A DNA stretch of 64,000 nucleotides from assembly GCF_025699255.1 (NCBI RefSeq), contig NZ_JAILWA010000008.1, forward strand, positions 1-64,000, in the 5' to 3' direction. A program made the translations under genes and the position numbers. This DNA comes from Nitrosopumilus sp. (lineage in GTDB: Archaea > Thermoproteota > Nitrososphaeria > Nitrososphaerales > Nitrosopumilaceae). The stretch's first letter is position 1. Every line of letters begins with the position of its first letter. The notes below the pieces were generated by a model. The model had not been told where the DNA came from. It made no database searches and saw only the letters and a list, made by a program, of their open reading frames with translations. Shown piece by piece: positions 26,073 through 35,238 of this stretch.

Positions 26073-27440
26073 TTATCTTTTCAATTTTGGATTGACAATT
26101 GCATCAAGGGCATTTCCAATAAACACAAAAGCTAATCCTGTGATCGCAATCATTACTCCTGGTGGCATAATCCACCACCACATGCCTCTGGCAGCAGCTC
26201 CAAAAGTATTTGCGTCATGTAAGATTTGTCCCCATGTAGGAAATGATGGGTCTCCAAGTCCTAGGAAACTGAGACCTGCTTCTGTAGTAATTGCAGCTGG
26301 AACTGATATTGCAATACTTGCAAATGCATATGGTAATAATTGTGGAACAATATGTTTGAGTATTATTTTAGAGTCTTTTTGTCCCATCATATTTGCAGCG
26401 TCTACATAGCCTCGAGTTTTGATTTGTAATGACATACTTCGTGAAACCTTGGCTATCCCTACCCAACCGAAAATCATCAAAAATCCTACCATGACAAAGA
26501 TACTGTTACTTATCGTGACTGATAAAATGATGAGAAATGGCAATGCTGGCAAGGCATAGATGATATCATTTAATCTCATCATGGCTTCGTCTGTTTTTTT
26601 GCCCTTGTATCCTGCATATACTCCGTAAAGTAATCCTATGATTACTGATGCAATGGATACTACTAATCCAATAAATAATGCAAGCGGTGTTCCCCACAAT
26701 AACCCTATTGCCAAATCTCTTCTTAATTCATCTGTTCCCATGATCCCAAATGCTTTACCTCCCACAATCAATTTTGATTTTTGAATTTGGTTATCTGTAT
26801 TTACTCCATACAAGTTAATTGAAAAAATGTAATTTCCTTTTAGAGTTTCTTTTGATTCTATCTTGGAAAAAATAATGTCTTCAGATGAGAATCTCTTAAA
26901 TTCAAAGTTAAATTTTTCAGATTGTAATGACAAATTTTTCTTTATTGATTCATCTGTAGAAAAAATTCTTTCACTATGTGTTGTTCTTTGTTCTGAATAT
27001 GGCAAAGATGTTGACATTAAATCAAGCTTTAATCCGTCTGGTCTGATTACTGACATTTGCAGTAATGGCGAATCTGAATATTCTGCTGAAAACTCGTAAA
27101 TGAAATCATTTGGAAAATCATCATAATCAAAATTTACTCCGAATTGATGAGATGTGAGATTAATTTCTCCATTTGAAATATTTTGTATGGTTGGACTTTC
27201 TAATATTTTATGTTCTGGGATTTTTTCAACCATGAAAATATTTATCCAAATTGGAATTGCTACTTTTGGATTTGAAATCCAATTTCCTGGGTTGTTCCAT
27301 TCTTGAAATGTATCTATTGGAATAGTAATCATCGCAACTATTGAAACTCCTATTAGCATACATAGAATTGTAATTCCTGCAATCCCCATTTTGCTCTTAA
27401 GAAATTCTTTTTTGATTTCTCTCGGGGTTATGTTGCTCAT
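26073..27440 (-). CDS. ABC transporter permease, DppC/OppC type
   Basis: A 455-residue inner-membrane permease of the peptide/nickel ABC family. One N-terminal TM helix (about 20-38) is followed by a long extracytoplasmic insertion (about 50-230), which is larger than in bacterial DppC. The C-terminal half carries five or so TM helices and the EAA loop (GLSFLGLGDPSFPTWGQIL). The 4-bp overlap with the DppB-type gene shows coupling. No ATPase or binding-protein gene lies nearby. The substrate may be peptides or a metal complex. Confidence 0.87.
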   Translation of the reverse strand: MSNITPREIKKEFLKSKMGIAGITILCMLIGVSIVAMITIPIDTFQEWNNPGNWISNPKVAIPIWINIFMVEKIPEHKILESPTIQNISNGEINLTSHQFGVNFDYDDFPNDFIYEFSAEYSDSPLLQMSVIRPDGLKLDLMSTSLPYSEQRTTHSERIFSTDESIKKNLSLQSEKFNFEFKRFSSEDIIFSKIESKETLKGNYIFSINLYGVNTDNQIQKSKLIVGGKAFGIMGTDELRRDLAIGLLWGTPLALFIGLVVSIASVIIGLLYGVYAGYKGKKTDEAMMRLNDIIYALPALPFLIILSVTISNSIFVMVGFLMIFGWVGIAKVSRSMSLQIKTRGYVDAANMMGQKDSKIILKHIVPQLLPYAFASIAISVPAAITTEAGLSFLGLGDPSFPTWGQILHDANTFGAAARGMWWWIMPPGVMIAITGLAFVFIGNALDAIVNPKLKR

Positions 27441-28486
27441 TTTCCAGTTCTCACTCGAGGATCAAAGTATCCATATAGCAAATCTGCCACAAATATGCTA
27501 ATCAAGAAGAATACGGTAAGCAAATATGTTGCACCGATAATTACTGGTAGATCCATCACTGTGATTGCTTCAAAGTACAATCTTCCCATTCCTGGCCAAT
27601 CAAAAACTGCTTCTGTAATTATTGCTCCTCCTAAAGAACCTGATAAACTAAGTGCTAAAATTGTGACAATTGGAGGTGCTGCATTTTTCAATGCATGTGT
27701 GTAAATAATTTTCTTTTGTTTTATTCCAATTGTTTTTTTTGCAATGATGAAATCTTCTTGCATAATCCCAACCATGAAATTTCTTACAAGGTATGCCCAT
27801 GAACCAAATCCAATCATTACAATTGTAATTAATGGTAATGCCATATGATATAGCAATGAACCAATGTATGCTGGATCTGATGATGGAATGTCTGGTGTTG
27901 CTCTTGCGGGAAAAATTTGATAAGTAAAAGCAAATAAAAATATCATTAGCATTCCTATCCACCAAACAGGGAAACTTGAACTAATAATTGCAAAACTTGA
28001 AGTGATTCTATCTATAATGGAGCCAACTTTACTGCTTGAAAATGCTCCTAGAAATATTCCTATGATTGATATGATGACTGTTGCACTAGTAAACAATAAA
28101 ACCGTTCTAGGGAGCTTTTCAAAAAGAATATCTTTAACATCTGAGGAACCTTCGTCACTAGTTAGGAATGTGGCATTTCCAAAATCTAACATCATAATTT
28201 TGTACATTGTCACTCCTATTCTCTGAGGCGAATACCATGGTTCATCTAGTCCTAAAATCTTAATTCTTTGCTCAATCTGACTTTGAATGAATTCTTCAAA
28301 TTCTTCTACTGTTGAAAAGCTTTCAGCAATGGCTGGATTCTCTGTAATTTCTGATCTTACCTGAAAAACGATTCCTTGTGTAAGAATTGTGTCCATGTTG
28401 GAACCTACTAAGGCTATTGTGATTAATAGTGTAATCATCAAAACCCCAAACATTGTTACCACTCTTGTGGCAATATATCGTCGCAT
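27437..28486 (-). CDS. ABC transporter permease, DppB/OppB type
   Basis: The partner permease, 349 residues from the ATG at 28486; a TTG 15 nt upstream is possible. MRRYIATRVVTMFGVLMITLL is the first TM helix, then an extracellular region and five TM helices. The EAA-like loop is ITEAVFDWPGMGRLYFEAI. With the DppC-type protein it would form the channel of an importer. ATPases and a solute-binding protein must be encoded elsewhere. Confidence 0.88.
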   Translation of the reverse strand: MRRYIATRVVTMFGVLMITLLITIALVGSNMDTILTQGIVFQVRSEITENPAIAESFSTVEEFEEFIQSQIEQRIKILGLDEPWYSPQRIGVTMYKIMMLDFGNATFLTSDEGSSDVKDILFEKLPRTVLLFTSATVIISIIGIFLGAFSSSKVGSIIDRITSSFAIISSSFPVWWIGMLMIFLFAFTYQIFPARATPDIPSSDPAYIGSLLYHMALPLITIVMIGFGSWAYLVRNFMVGIMQEDFIIAKKTIGIKQKKIIYTHALKNAAPPIVTILALSLSGSLGGAIITEAVFDWPGMGRLYFEAITVMDLPVIIGATYLLTVFFLISIFVADLLYGYFDPRVRTGK

Positions 28487-28580
28487 GCTCAACAATCTCA
28501 AGGTGGAGAATTACTTTATAACAATAGATGTTTTTCCCACAGTTTATTACTGCATAATAATACTGAGTTTTAGAAAAGAC

Positions 28581-28898
28581 ATGTCCTTTGATAGAGAAAG
28601 AGAAATGCACACCGCAACATGCGGTGATTGTGGAAATGAATGTCAAGTACCATTCCAACCAAAAGAAGACAGACCTGTATATTGCAGAGAATGCTTCCAA
28701 AATCACAGACCTGCCCCAAGACAAGGTGGTGGAAGATTTGGACGATCTGGAGGTAGATTTGGTAGAAGAGATGATAGACCACGAGAAATGCATGACGCAA
28801 AATGTGGTGATTGTGGGGCAGATACCCAAGTACCATTCAAACCAAAAGAAGACAGACCTGTATATTGCAGAGAATGCTTCCAAAATCACAGAAATTAG
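28581..28898 (+). CDS. CxxC-x17-CxxC protein with two zinc-finger repeats and RGG-like linker
   Basis: A 105-residue protein with two nearly identical modules. Each has CGDC, exactly 17 residues, then CREC (residues about 14-37 and 75-98). The family (CxxC-x17-CxxC) is known as a small zinc-binding module. Between them is a Gly/Arg/Phe-rich linker (GGGRFGRSGGRFGRRDD) like RGG-box RNA-binding proteins. The two modules are also near identical at DNA level, so the duplication is recent or kept by conversion. An RNA-binding role is inferred. Confidence 0.75.
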   Translation: MSFDREREMHTATCGDCGNECQVPFQPKEDRPVYCRECFQNHRPAPRQGGGRFGRSGGRFGRRDDRPREMHDAKCGDCGADTQVPFKPKEDRPVYCRECFQNHRN

Positions 28899-28975
28899 AA
28901 AATCGTTTTGAGTAAATTTCAAAACTACTTTATTTTATATTCTTAAATTCAACTTTTCCTATTTCACCAAAAGTA

Positions 28976-29031
28976 GACGAGAGTGAAACGAATTCTAGGC
29001 TTTACTAAGGCAGAAAAGCAAGTCTCTCGTC
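28976..29031. other. Possible structured RNA or operator: 56-bp hairpin
   Basis: GACGAGAG (28976-28983) pairs with CTCTCGTC (29024-29031), closing a 40-nt interior. Inside, GCTTT and AAAGC can form a second 5-bp stem with an 11-nt loop. It lies in a gene-free 220-bp stretch. There is no U-tract. Whether it is transcribed, and on which strand, cannot be told. Confidence 0.35.
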
Positions 29032-29118
29032 GATATATTATACACGATCATATCATTTAAACATTTTATGAAGATATGAAAAATAACAGATAAAACTTTG
29101 AATTTTTTATAATTATTC

Positions 29119-29364
29119 ATGAGTGCTAATACTCTTCGAAAAGCAAAAAAACTTGTTGAAAGTGGTGGCGTGGTTAAAATTGAAGATGATCTGTTTCAAA
29201 TAAAATCCTCCTCTGATCCTGAAAAATCTTATTTTGTTACCTCTGATACCTGTGAGTGTCCTGGTTTCAAAAATTTCTATAAATTTCATCATGGGAAAGG
29301 TCTGAAGGCCAACTGTTCTCATTTGGAAGCAATCAGAATATTCAAACAGGAAAATTCCGGTTAA
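29119..29364 (+). CDS. SWIM zinc-finger protein, 81 aa
   Basis: An 81-residue protein whose core, CECPGFKNFYKFHHGKGLKA followed by NCSHLEA, is a SWIM-type CxCx(n)CxH zinc finger. The N-terminal part (about 1-45) forms strands around it. SWIM fingers bind DNA or protein and occur in Rad51 partners and SWI2/SNF2 helicases. An unattached SNF2 helicase is at 32807, which is a speculative partner. Confidence 0.75.
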   Translation: MSANTLRKAKKLVESGGVVKIEDDLFQIKSSSDPEKSYFVTSDTCECPGFKNFYKFHHGKGLKANCSHLEAIRIFKQENSG

Positions 29365-29365
29365 T

Positions 29366-29701
29366 TTACTTTATATTCTTAACATCTACTTTGCCCACAA
29401 ATGCCTTGTTCTTTGTAATTATGATGGGGCGAAGGATTAATCCTGGATTTTTTACCATCAGTTTGATAATTTGAGAATCTGTTTTCTTTGCATTTTCTAA
29501 ATTCAACTCTTTGTACATTTTGTCTCTTTTTCGCAATAGTTTTGATGGTTTCTTGCCTGACATTTTGATAATTTTTTTCAATTCTGCTTCTGAAAATGGT
29601 TCTTTGAAAAAATCTCTCTTTTCAATATCTGCATTCATACGTTCAATCTCTGATATTGTCTTTTTACAGGTAATGCAGGAAGATTTGTAATAGACTTTCA
29701 T
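29366..29701 (-). CDS. ArsC/Spx-family thioredoxin-fold protein
   Basis: A 111-residue protein of the ArsC/Spx family. MKVYYKSSCITCKKTISEIE contains the redox CITC motif, and DFFKEPFSEAEL and RPIIITKNKAFVG are typical of the family. It may act as arsenate reductase or, like Spx/YffB, as a thiol regulator. The TTG at 29725 would add eight residues, but the ATG at 29701 fits the family better. Confidence 0.8.
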   Translation of the reverse strand: MKVYYKSSCITCKKTISEIERMNADIEKRDFFKEPFSEAELKKIIKMSGKKPSKLLRKRDKMYKELNLENAKKTDSQIIKLMVKNPGLILRPIIITKNKAFVGKVDVKNIK

Positions 29702-29750
29702 CTTGTTTTTTCTGGGTGTGTTCAATTAAAAATCCTTTAGAAAAATGCTC

Positions 29751-29918
29751 TTATGCACAGCAGATTGATTTTTTAAATTCTTCAGAATTTCTCTCAAAAT
29801 TACATTCCTTACATGCCTGCCATCTTCTTTTTTTGAGGATTGTAAATGATGAGTCATAAGAGATTGAGTACATTTTTCCTCCACATGAAGGACATGATAA
29901 TGGAATATCTATCTTCAT
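29751..29918 (-). CDS. Small zinc-ribbon protein, 55 aa
   Basis: A 55-residue frame with CPSC near residue 9 and CKEC near residue 36, plus a terminal CC, forming a probable zinc ribbon. It starts with ATG at 29918. No known family, but clearly protein-like. Confidence 0.5.
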   Translation of the reverse strand: MKIDIPLSCPSCGGKMYSISYDSSFTILKKRRWQACKECNFERNSEEFKKSICCA

Positions 29919-29968
29919 CAATAATTATTGATTTATTTTGAATATAAGATCCGCGTAGAAATTATCTT

Positions 29969-30871
29969 TTATTCTGCAGAAGTTTGATTTCCATTTGGAA
30001 CTTTACTTTCTTCTAGGTATTCCTCATTGAATTGCTCAATCATATGTTTTGGAATCGAAATCAAATCAAGATATGCTTGTCTTGCTTCTTCATACGTTCC
30101 TCCATTTGCAAGAATTTCATCTCTTGCTTTTTGGGCCTTTATGACATTATTTTTTGTATAGTTTAATTGATCAGTTACCATGTCCTGAATCTCTGGATTC
30201 AAACTTTGAATGTAATTATCATACTTGAAACCTTCAAACATTCCTCCGCCTGGTTGATAGTCTTCTATAGCCTGCTTTCTTAATGCTTCAGATATTCTTC
30301 TTTGCTGTTCCACAAATATTTGATCCTCATTAGGCTGCATTGCCTCTTTTTGTTCAGCGATTAAATCATTTAGTAATCCATGATAATATTTGTACAATGT
30401 TTGACCGATAGGATCTTTTTCAAAATCGCTTTCATTTGCACTTAGATATTTTATTGCTTGTTCGGTGGATAATTGTTGTTGTAATATTGAAACTGGCGTA
30501 CTGTCTCCCTTTACCAAAAATTCAGTGCTTGCCAACCCTGTCATCCCATACCATGATGCTATGACATTAACTGTGTAGGTTCCTGGTACTCTTTGGAAAT
30601 CTTTGAATTCTGCTCTGAACATGCCATTCGGATCAGTAAATGCCTTTGTTGTATCTGCACCTGTTCTGACTAATACCTCCACCCCTCGTGTTGCTTTGTA
30701 TGCATGATCTACTACTCTGCCTGTTACCACAACTGTGTCTCCTGAAATGATTTCTGGCTTTTCTACGTTTAACTCAATTACAAATTCCCATAGTTCTGCT
30801 TGTGAAGTCTGAATTAAAGAAAATAGCATCAAAAATGAGAATAAGCCTACGACTAATGTTCTGTTATACAC
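29969..30871 (-). CDS. Secreted protein with carboxypeptidase-regulatory-like domain
   Basis: A 300-residue exported protein. The signal peptide is at 1-26 (VVGLFSFLMLFSLIQTSQA). A beta-sandwich of the CarboxypepD-regulatory or big Ig-like type (about 30-125) contains the ISGDTVVVTGRVVDHAY and FTDPNGMFRAEF motifs. A helical region (130-290) has Gln/Glu-rich segments and may form a coiled coil. No membrane anchor at the C-terminus. Likely surface or S-layer associated. Confidence 0.75.
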   Translation of the reverse strand: MYNRTLVVGLFSFLMLFSLIQTSQAELWEFVIELNVEKPEIISGDTVVVTGRVVDHAYKATRGVEVLVRTGADTTKAFTDPNGMFRAEFKDFQRVPGTYTVNVIASWYGMTGLASTEFLVKGDSTPVSILQQQLSTEQAIKYLSANESDFEKDPIGQTLYKYYHGLLNDLIAEQKEAMQPNEDQIFVEQQRRISEALRKQAIEDYQPGGGMFEGFKYDNYIQSLNPEIQDMVTDQLNYTKNNVIKAQKARDEILANGGTYEEARQAYLDLISIPKHMIEQFNEEYLEESKVPNGNQTSAE

Positions 30872-31030
30872 ATGGGATGGTTTTGATTTTTACAGTTAAG
30901 ACAAAGTATGAATTAAAATTCGCTATTTTTAAATTTTAATTGAGTAATTTGACTCCTTTTTGCTTTGATCCTAGTGAAATTTTCAATCCCTACTAATTCT
31001 TAAACCACTAAAATCACCCTATCTTGAATT

Positions 31031-31690
31031 ATGGATTTGAAAAAATTTGAAAGGGATGTATTTGAAATGACTGCAAAACTTTCTAAAAATCTACATGCTA
31101 AAGATATGTCCAAACTTGATTCTGTTAAAGATCATCTGATTGAAATGTACAAAAAAAACTTGGTTAAAATCAACCATTCTATTTTAGAATTAATTTGTGC
31201 TAGTACTTTGATTTCTAGAGGGTATGCTGTATCTGTAGAAAAAGACGTATCTGATATTTTGGTATGTGATATTTTTGCAAAAAAAGGTGGAGGAAATACT
31301 ATCATTGAAATTGAAACTGGCTTTACTCCTCCAGAACATGCAATGGATACAATAGATTATTTTTCTGCAAGGATAATGAGTAAAATTGCACGCTATAGCC
31401 AACATTGCTCAAAATTTTCATTGGCAACTCCTGTCGTTGGTATTTTACCTATTTCAAAAATTTTCTTACTTCCACCAAATGCTAGAAAAAAAGAAGATGT
31501 TGAAAAAATCAAAAACCTTTGTGATCGATACTACAAAAACCCTCCAATACAATTTGATGATATCCTTAATGCTCATCTTCATTCCATATTTTTGATAAAC
31601 ATTGACAAGGGCTTTGCTAAAGAACTTGATCCTCAGGGATATGTGGATTTAACTGAAAACCTATTGGAGCGAAGTGAAGTTGAATATTAG
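31031..31690 (+). CDS. Hypothetical protein, possible PD-(D/E)XK fold, 219 aa
   Basis: I do not recognise the family. Residues about 60-105 include ICASTLISRGY, VCDIFAKKGGGNT and IIEIETGF. That Asp...Glu-x-Glu arrangement after a helix resembles restriction-endonuclease-like folds (PD-(D/E)XK), although the Lys is replaced. It would suggest a nuclease-related or decayed nuclease function, but this is weak. Confidence 0.55.
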   Translation: MDLKKFERDVFEMTAKLSKNLHAKDMSKLDSVKDHLIEMYKKNLVKINHSILELICASTLISRGYAVSVEKDVSDILVCDIFAKKGGGNTIIEIETGFTPPEHAMDTIDYFSARIMSKIARYSQHCSKFSLATPVVGILPISKIFLLPPNARKKEDVEKIKNLCDRYYKNPPIQFDDILNAHLHSIFLINIDKGFAKELDPQGYVDLTENLLERSEVEY

Positions 31691-31741
31691 GTATATGCCA
31701 GAGAAAAAACTCAAATTCTCCCATTATCTAGGAATTGTAAG

Positions 31742-31876
31742 ATGATTTGTGCAGCTTGTGAAACAAGAAAACATTTTGAGTGTATTGATTGTATGAATAA
31801 TCATAAAACTCATCTGTGTAGCTGTGATTGCCATGATGAAAATACTGAAGCTCATGAAGTTGGGAAAACTCATTAA
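31742..31876 (+). CDS. Tiny Cys/His-rich protein, 44 aa
   Basis: A 44-residue frame with CAAC, CIDC and CSCDC and six His, so it is very likely metal-binding. It falls between the previous gene and the convergent PAC2 gene, with a 2-bp gap to that gene's stop. Confidence 0.55.
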   Translation: MICAACETRKHFECIDCMNNHKTHLCSCDCHDENTEAHEVGKTH

Positions 31877-31878
31877 AT

Positions 31879-32565
31879 TTAATTTTTGAATTTTCTTTCT
31901 ATTTCCTGAGCCATGATTTCTAATTGATCTGTATTACCTAGTTTTCTAAAAGTTAGTTTTTCCAGTGTTTCAATGATGCTAATTGCTGCTCTGTATTGTG
32001 GGATTTCAGGTTCATTTAGTTCTCCATACATTCCAATTCCCTGAATATTGTTTTTCTTTGCAAATCCGAGAATTAATCCGTTAAACCCTGTAATGATTGA
32101 TTTTTGAGGCGTGGTTGCAACATTTAGTCCTTCCATTTGTTTTGTTAATTCTTTGGATGTTGTTGTGATATATGCTTCTGGCTTGTTTCCAAAAATTCTA
32201 TTTGTATGAAATCCTCCAACTGTGTAAAGAAATTTTGCAGAGTATTTTTTTGCAACATCAATCACATCTTGACACAATTCGTTTAATTCACTATTGCTTT
32301 GAGGTTGCCCTTTTCCTCCACCAAAAATAATTAGATCTTCTGTAAACCTATATTCCCATTTTTCATCTGGTACGTCAATATGTCCTCCTCTGTCTACAAT
32401 ATATGTCGGAAACGGTGTTTTTGCTATTCTGAATGGTTTTGTTCGAAGTGATTCATTGATGAAATTAACTACAATACTTCCTACATTTCCCATGTCTTGC
32501 ATTGCAGCAATAATGATTGGTTTTTTAATATCGGGTTCTTCTTTTTGAATAAATTCCACAGGCAT
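31879..32565 (-). CDS. PAC2-family (proteasome assembly chaperone-like) protein
   Basis: A 228-residue PAC2-family protein, the archaeal form of proteasome assembly chaperones. MPVEFIQKEEPDIKKPII, AMQDMGNVGSIVVNFI and TVGGFHTNRIFGNKPEAYI match the fold. The C-terminal tail ends in basic residues. A proteasome beta gene is present at 10958, but not in the same operon. Homologues outside the proteasome pathway exist, so function is inferred. Confidence 0.82.
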   Translation of the reverse strand: MPVEFIQKEEPDIKKPIIIAAMQDMGNVGSIVVNFINESLRTKPFRIAKTPFPTYIVDRGGHIDVPDEKWEYRFTEDLIIFGGGKGQPQSNSELNELCQDVIDVAKKYSAKFLYTVGGFHTNRIFGNKPEAYITTTSKELTKQMEGLNVATTPQKSIITGFNGLILGFAKKNNIQGIGMYGELNEPEIPQYRAAISIIETLEKLTFRKLGNTDQLEIMAQEIERKFKN

Positions 32566-32806
32566 TCTATATTCTCATCAACTTTAAACATATGTTGAAA
32601 TTTTATTGTGGATTTTCATTTAATTATTCAAATTTTTACCAATTGAGAATTTGATATTTTTTGAGCCTAAACATCTGCACTAAAAATTTTACCCAAAAGT
32701 AGAAACCATTATCATATTTTAACTCTTGTAACTTTTTGAATTTTTCTTTAATGATCGTCTAAAATATGAAGATTCATAAGTCAAAAAAACTTTCTGTCGA
32801 CAAATT

Positions 32807-34531
32807 ATGGAAACATCCATGGAAAATATTGGCACATTAGAATATGTCCTTGACAAATATTCCAAAGTTTGGAGTTGGAAAGTTACAGGTGATCGTGCCG
32901 TAAGTATGATATCCCGTCTAGTCTCTGAGGCATGGTATGGGGAAAATGTAAATGAAATAATCATACCTGATAGCACTGAAACTGTAAAACAACTGAAACT
33001 AATTATGGATAGATATCCTCTTGAAATTCTTTCAAAATCTGTTTGGCAAAGAAAAATTGTAAAGACATATGCTCCCAAGCCTGCTTTACCTCCTGTAAAA
33101 TTAAAGCTGAAAAGAGCAAAAACAGGTGAACAGTTTCGTGGTAAGCTCCTAAATTTCCAAAAAGAGGGATTGGATTTTTTGTTAAAATCTTCTGGAAATG
33201 CTTTACTTGCAGATGAAATGGGTTTGGGGAAAACTGTTCAAACTTTGTCATATGCTGCAACTGAAAAACAAACTTTTCCAATTCTTGTAGTTGCTCCTTT
33301 GGTGACTTTGAATAATTGGGAAAGAGAAATTGAAAAATTCCTAAAAAAGAAAAGTAGGAATGGAAGAATAATTGAATCCGAATCTCCAAGTGTCACCATT
33401 ATTCGTACCGGTAAATCTGAAGAATTACCAAAAACTGATATTTACATAATTAATTATGAATTACTTTTCAAAAGGCAAGGTGATTTATCAAAATTGGGTC
33501 TAAAAACTATTGTATGTGATGAGGTTCATAATTTGAGATCAAAGACAACTCAAAAATACAAAGCAGTAAAAAAATTGGCTGCACTTTCATCTATATCGTA
33601 CAGAATTGGACTTTCTGGAACTCCAATCTACAACCGCGGTTCTGAGATTTGGCCTATTATTGATATCATTAAACCTGGTCTGCTTGGAAGCTTTAAAGAA
33701 TTCTGTGAGTATTTTTGTTATGTTAATGAGAAAGGTAAGGCAATTGTTTTAGAAAACAAACGTGCATCTCTTAGAAATGAATTACAAAAACATGTGATGC
33801 TTCGAAGGAAGAAAGCTGATGTACTAAAAGAACTAAAAGACAAAGTCCGATACAAGGAAGTCATTGCAGCTGATACTGATTACTATCTTGAAGAATTAGA
33901 CAAGATTTGGAAAAAAGTTGAGGCAGAACAAAAAGACGCTGAATCTGAATTTTCCAAATCTGCTTCATATCATAGGGCGATTCAGAGTGAACGTCAAATT
34001 GCAGGAATAGCCAAACTTCCACACGTTATCAATTTTGTTAAAAACATAATGGAAATTGAAGAAAGTGTTGTCGTCTTTTGTCACCACAAGGTAATCCATA
34101 AACTGCTTCATGAAAGCCTTCAAGAATTTTCTCCTGTTTCAATTATTGGAGGACAGTCTGATGCAACTCGCCAAGAGCAGATAGACAAATTCCAAAAAGG
34201 TGAATCAAAATTAATGATTGCAGGTATTCGTGCTGGAAACGTTGGTATCAATTTAACTCGAGCAAAATATGTAATTTTTGCAGAATTAGATTGGAGTCCT
34301 GCAATTCACCGACAAGCTGAAGATAGATTACATAGAATAGGCCAAAAAAATACTGTGTTTGCATATTATCTAATAGGGAATGGTACGCTAGATGATCACG
34401 TGGCAAATGTCTTAGTTGATAAAAGTTATGAGATAGATGAAATCATGGATGAAACTGCGGAAAATTATGAAAATAAAGACAAGGCAGAATTAATCTTGGC
34501 TCAAATACAAGACAAAGTTCGCTCAAAATAA
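32807..34531 (+). CDS. SNF2-family DNA-dependent ATPase
   Basis: A 574-residue SWI2/SNF2 helicase-like ATPase. Motif I is LLADEMGLGKT (around residue 137), motif II DEVH, motif III LSGTP, motif V IRAGNVGINLT and motif VI HRQAEDRLHRIGQ. It is a compact form without chromodomain or bromodomain. It is likely to move along duplex DNA and remodel bound proteins such as chromatin proteins or polymerases. Confidence 0.9.
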   Translation: METSMENIGTLEYVLDKYSKVWSWKVTGDRAVSMISRLVSEAWYGENVNEIIIPDSTETVKQLKLIMDRYPLEILSKSVWQRKIVKTYAPKPALPPVKLKLKRAKTGEQFRGKLLNFQKEGLDFLLKSSGNALLADEMGLGKTVQTLSYAATEKQTFPILVVAPLVTLNNWEREIEKFLKKKSRNGRIIESESPSVTIIRTGKSEELPKTDIYIINYELLFKRQGDLSKLGLKTIVCDEVHNLRSKTTQKYKAVKKLAALSSISYRIGLSGTPIYNRGSEIWPIIDIIKPGLLGSFKEFCEYFCYVNEKGKAIVLENKRASLRNELQKHVMLRRKKADVLKELKDKVRYKEVIAADTDYYLEELDKIWKKVEAEQKDAESEFSKSASYHRAIQSERQIAGIAKLPHVINFVKNIMEIEESVVVFCHHKVIHKLLHESLQEFSPVSIIGGQSDATRQEQIDKFQKGESKLMIAGIRAGNVGINLTRAKYVIFAELDWSPAIHRQAEDRLHRIGQKNTVFAYYLIGNGTLDDHVANVLVDKSYEIDEIMDETAENYENKDKAELILAQIQDKVRSK

Positions 34532-35146
34532 CTATATTTTTAGTTGCTCTTTTAGTTTTAGTAATTTTTTGTTAATGTGTTCTTTCTTTATCTGTTCTAT
34601 CGACGTGTCTTGAATTTCTTTTATAATTTCATCTATGATGCTTAAAATCTCTACTTCGGGTTTTATTTGATCAAATTTTGTTTTCTTAAATCCTTCGGTC
34701 TCTGTTTTGTCTATCTCTACAATACCTTCAGGGAGGATTTCATACACTTTGACTATTTTTTCATCTATTCTTTGAGGCGACATTAAAACAAATTGATTTT
34801 TTCTTAATTTTTCTATTTCATTTACTAATTCTGTTTTTGAAATTTTGAGAATATCTTCAATTTGATCTAAACTACAAGATTTAATTTGTAATAATCGTAG
34901 TATCTTTGCCCAAGTAGGAATGCTCTTACTCCAGAGAATCTCTTTTGCTAAATCTGTAATTGAAAATGAACCGTCTTTATTTAGCGACAGCATTTTTCTG
35001 TCTTTTAGTGTTGCAAGAGAATCTAAAATTTTACCTACCCCCAATCTCTTTAATTCGGAATTCTCTAGATTATTTTCATTAAATGTACCCTTTTCATTGA
35101 CTGCTAAATGTAAAATTTCCAAGTCAATTGTCCCTAATTTTCTCAT
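34532..35146 (-). CDS. Winged-helix-like regulator, 204 aa
   Basis: A 204-residue protein with two likely winged-helix modules: 10-70 (LEILHLAVNEKGTFNENNLE and LGVGKILDSLATLKDRKMLS) and 75-135 (ILKISKTELVNEIEKLRKN). The rest is charged and helical. It ends on the stop of the SNF2 gene. It may be a DNA-binding regulator or an RNA polymerase accessory factor. Confidence 0.6.
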   Translation of the reverse strand: MRKLGTIDLEILHLAVNEKGTFNENNLENSELKRLGVGKILDSLATLKDRKMLSLNKDGSFSITDLAKEILWSKSIPTWAKILRLLQIKSCSLDQIEDILKISKTELVNEIEKLRKNQFVLMSPQRIDEKIVKVYEILPEGIVEIDKTETEGFKKTKFDQIKPEVEILSIIDEIIKEIQDTSIEQIKKEHINKKLLKLKEQLKI

Positions 35147-35238
35147 ACTGTTGATTTTTCTTTAAGATTTATCATTCTTTGCACAAAATTGTATTTTTAC
35201 TCTTGAAGATTATATGTGGATTATACTGAATTGATTTT

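Noticed and set aside
26092-26409. 105-aa frame antisense to the DppC-type permease
   Set aside because: It mirrors a well-supported membrane protein and has no start context of its own.
28323-28922. Minus-strand frames opposite the CxxC protein
   Set aside because: They arise from the repeated codons of the plus-strand gene and the start of the permease gene.
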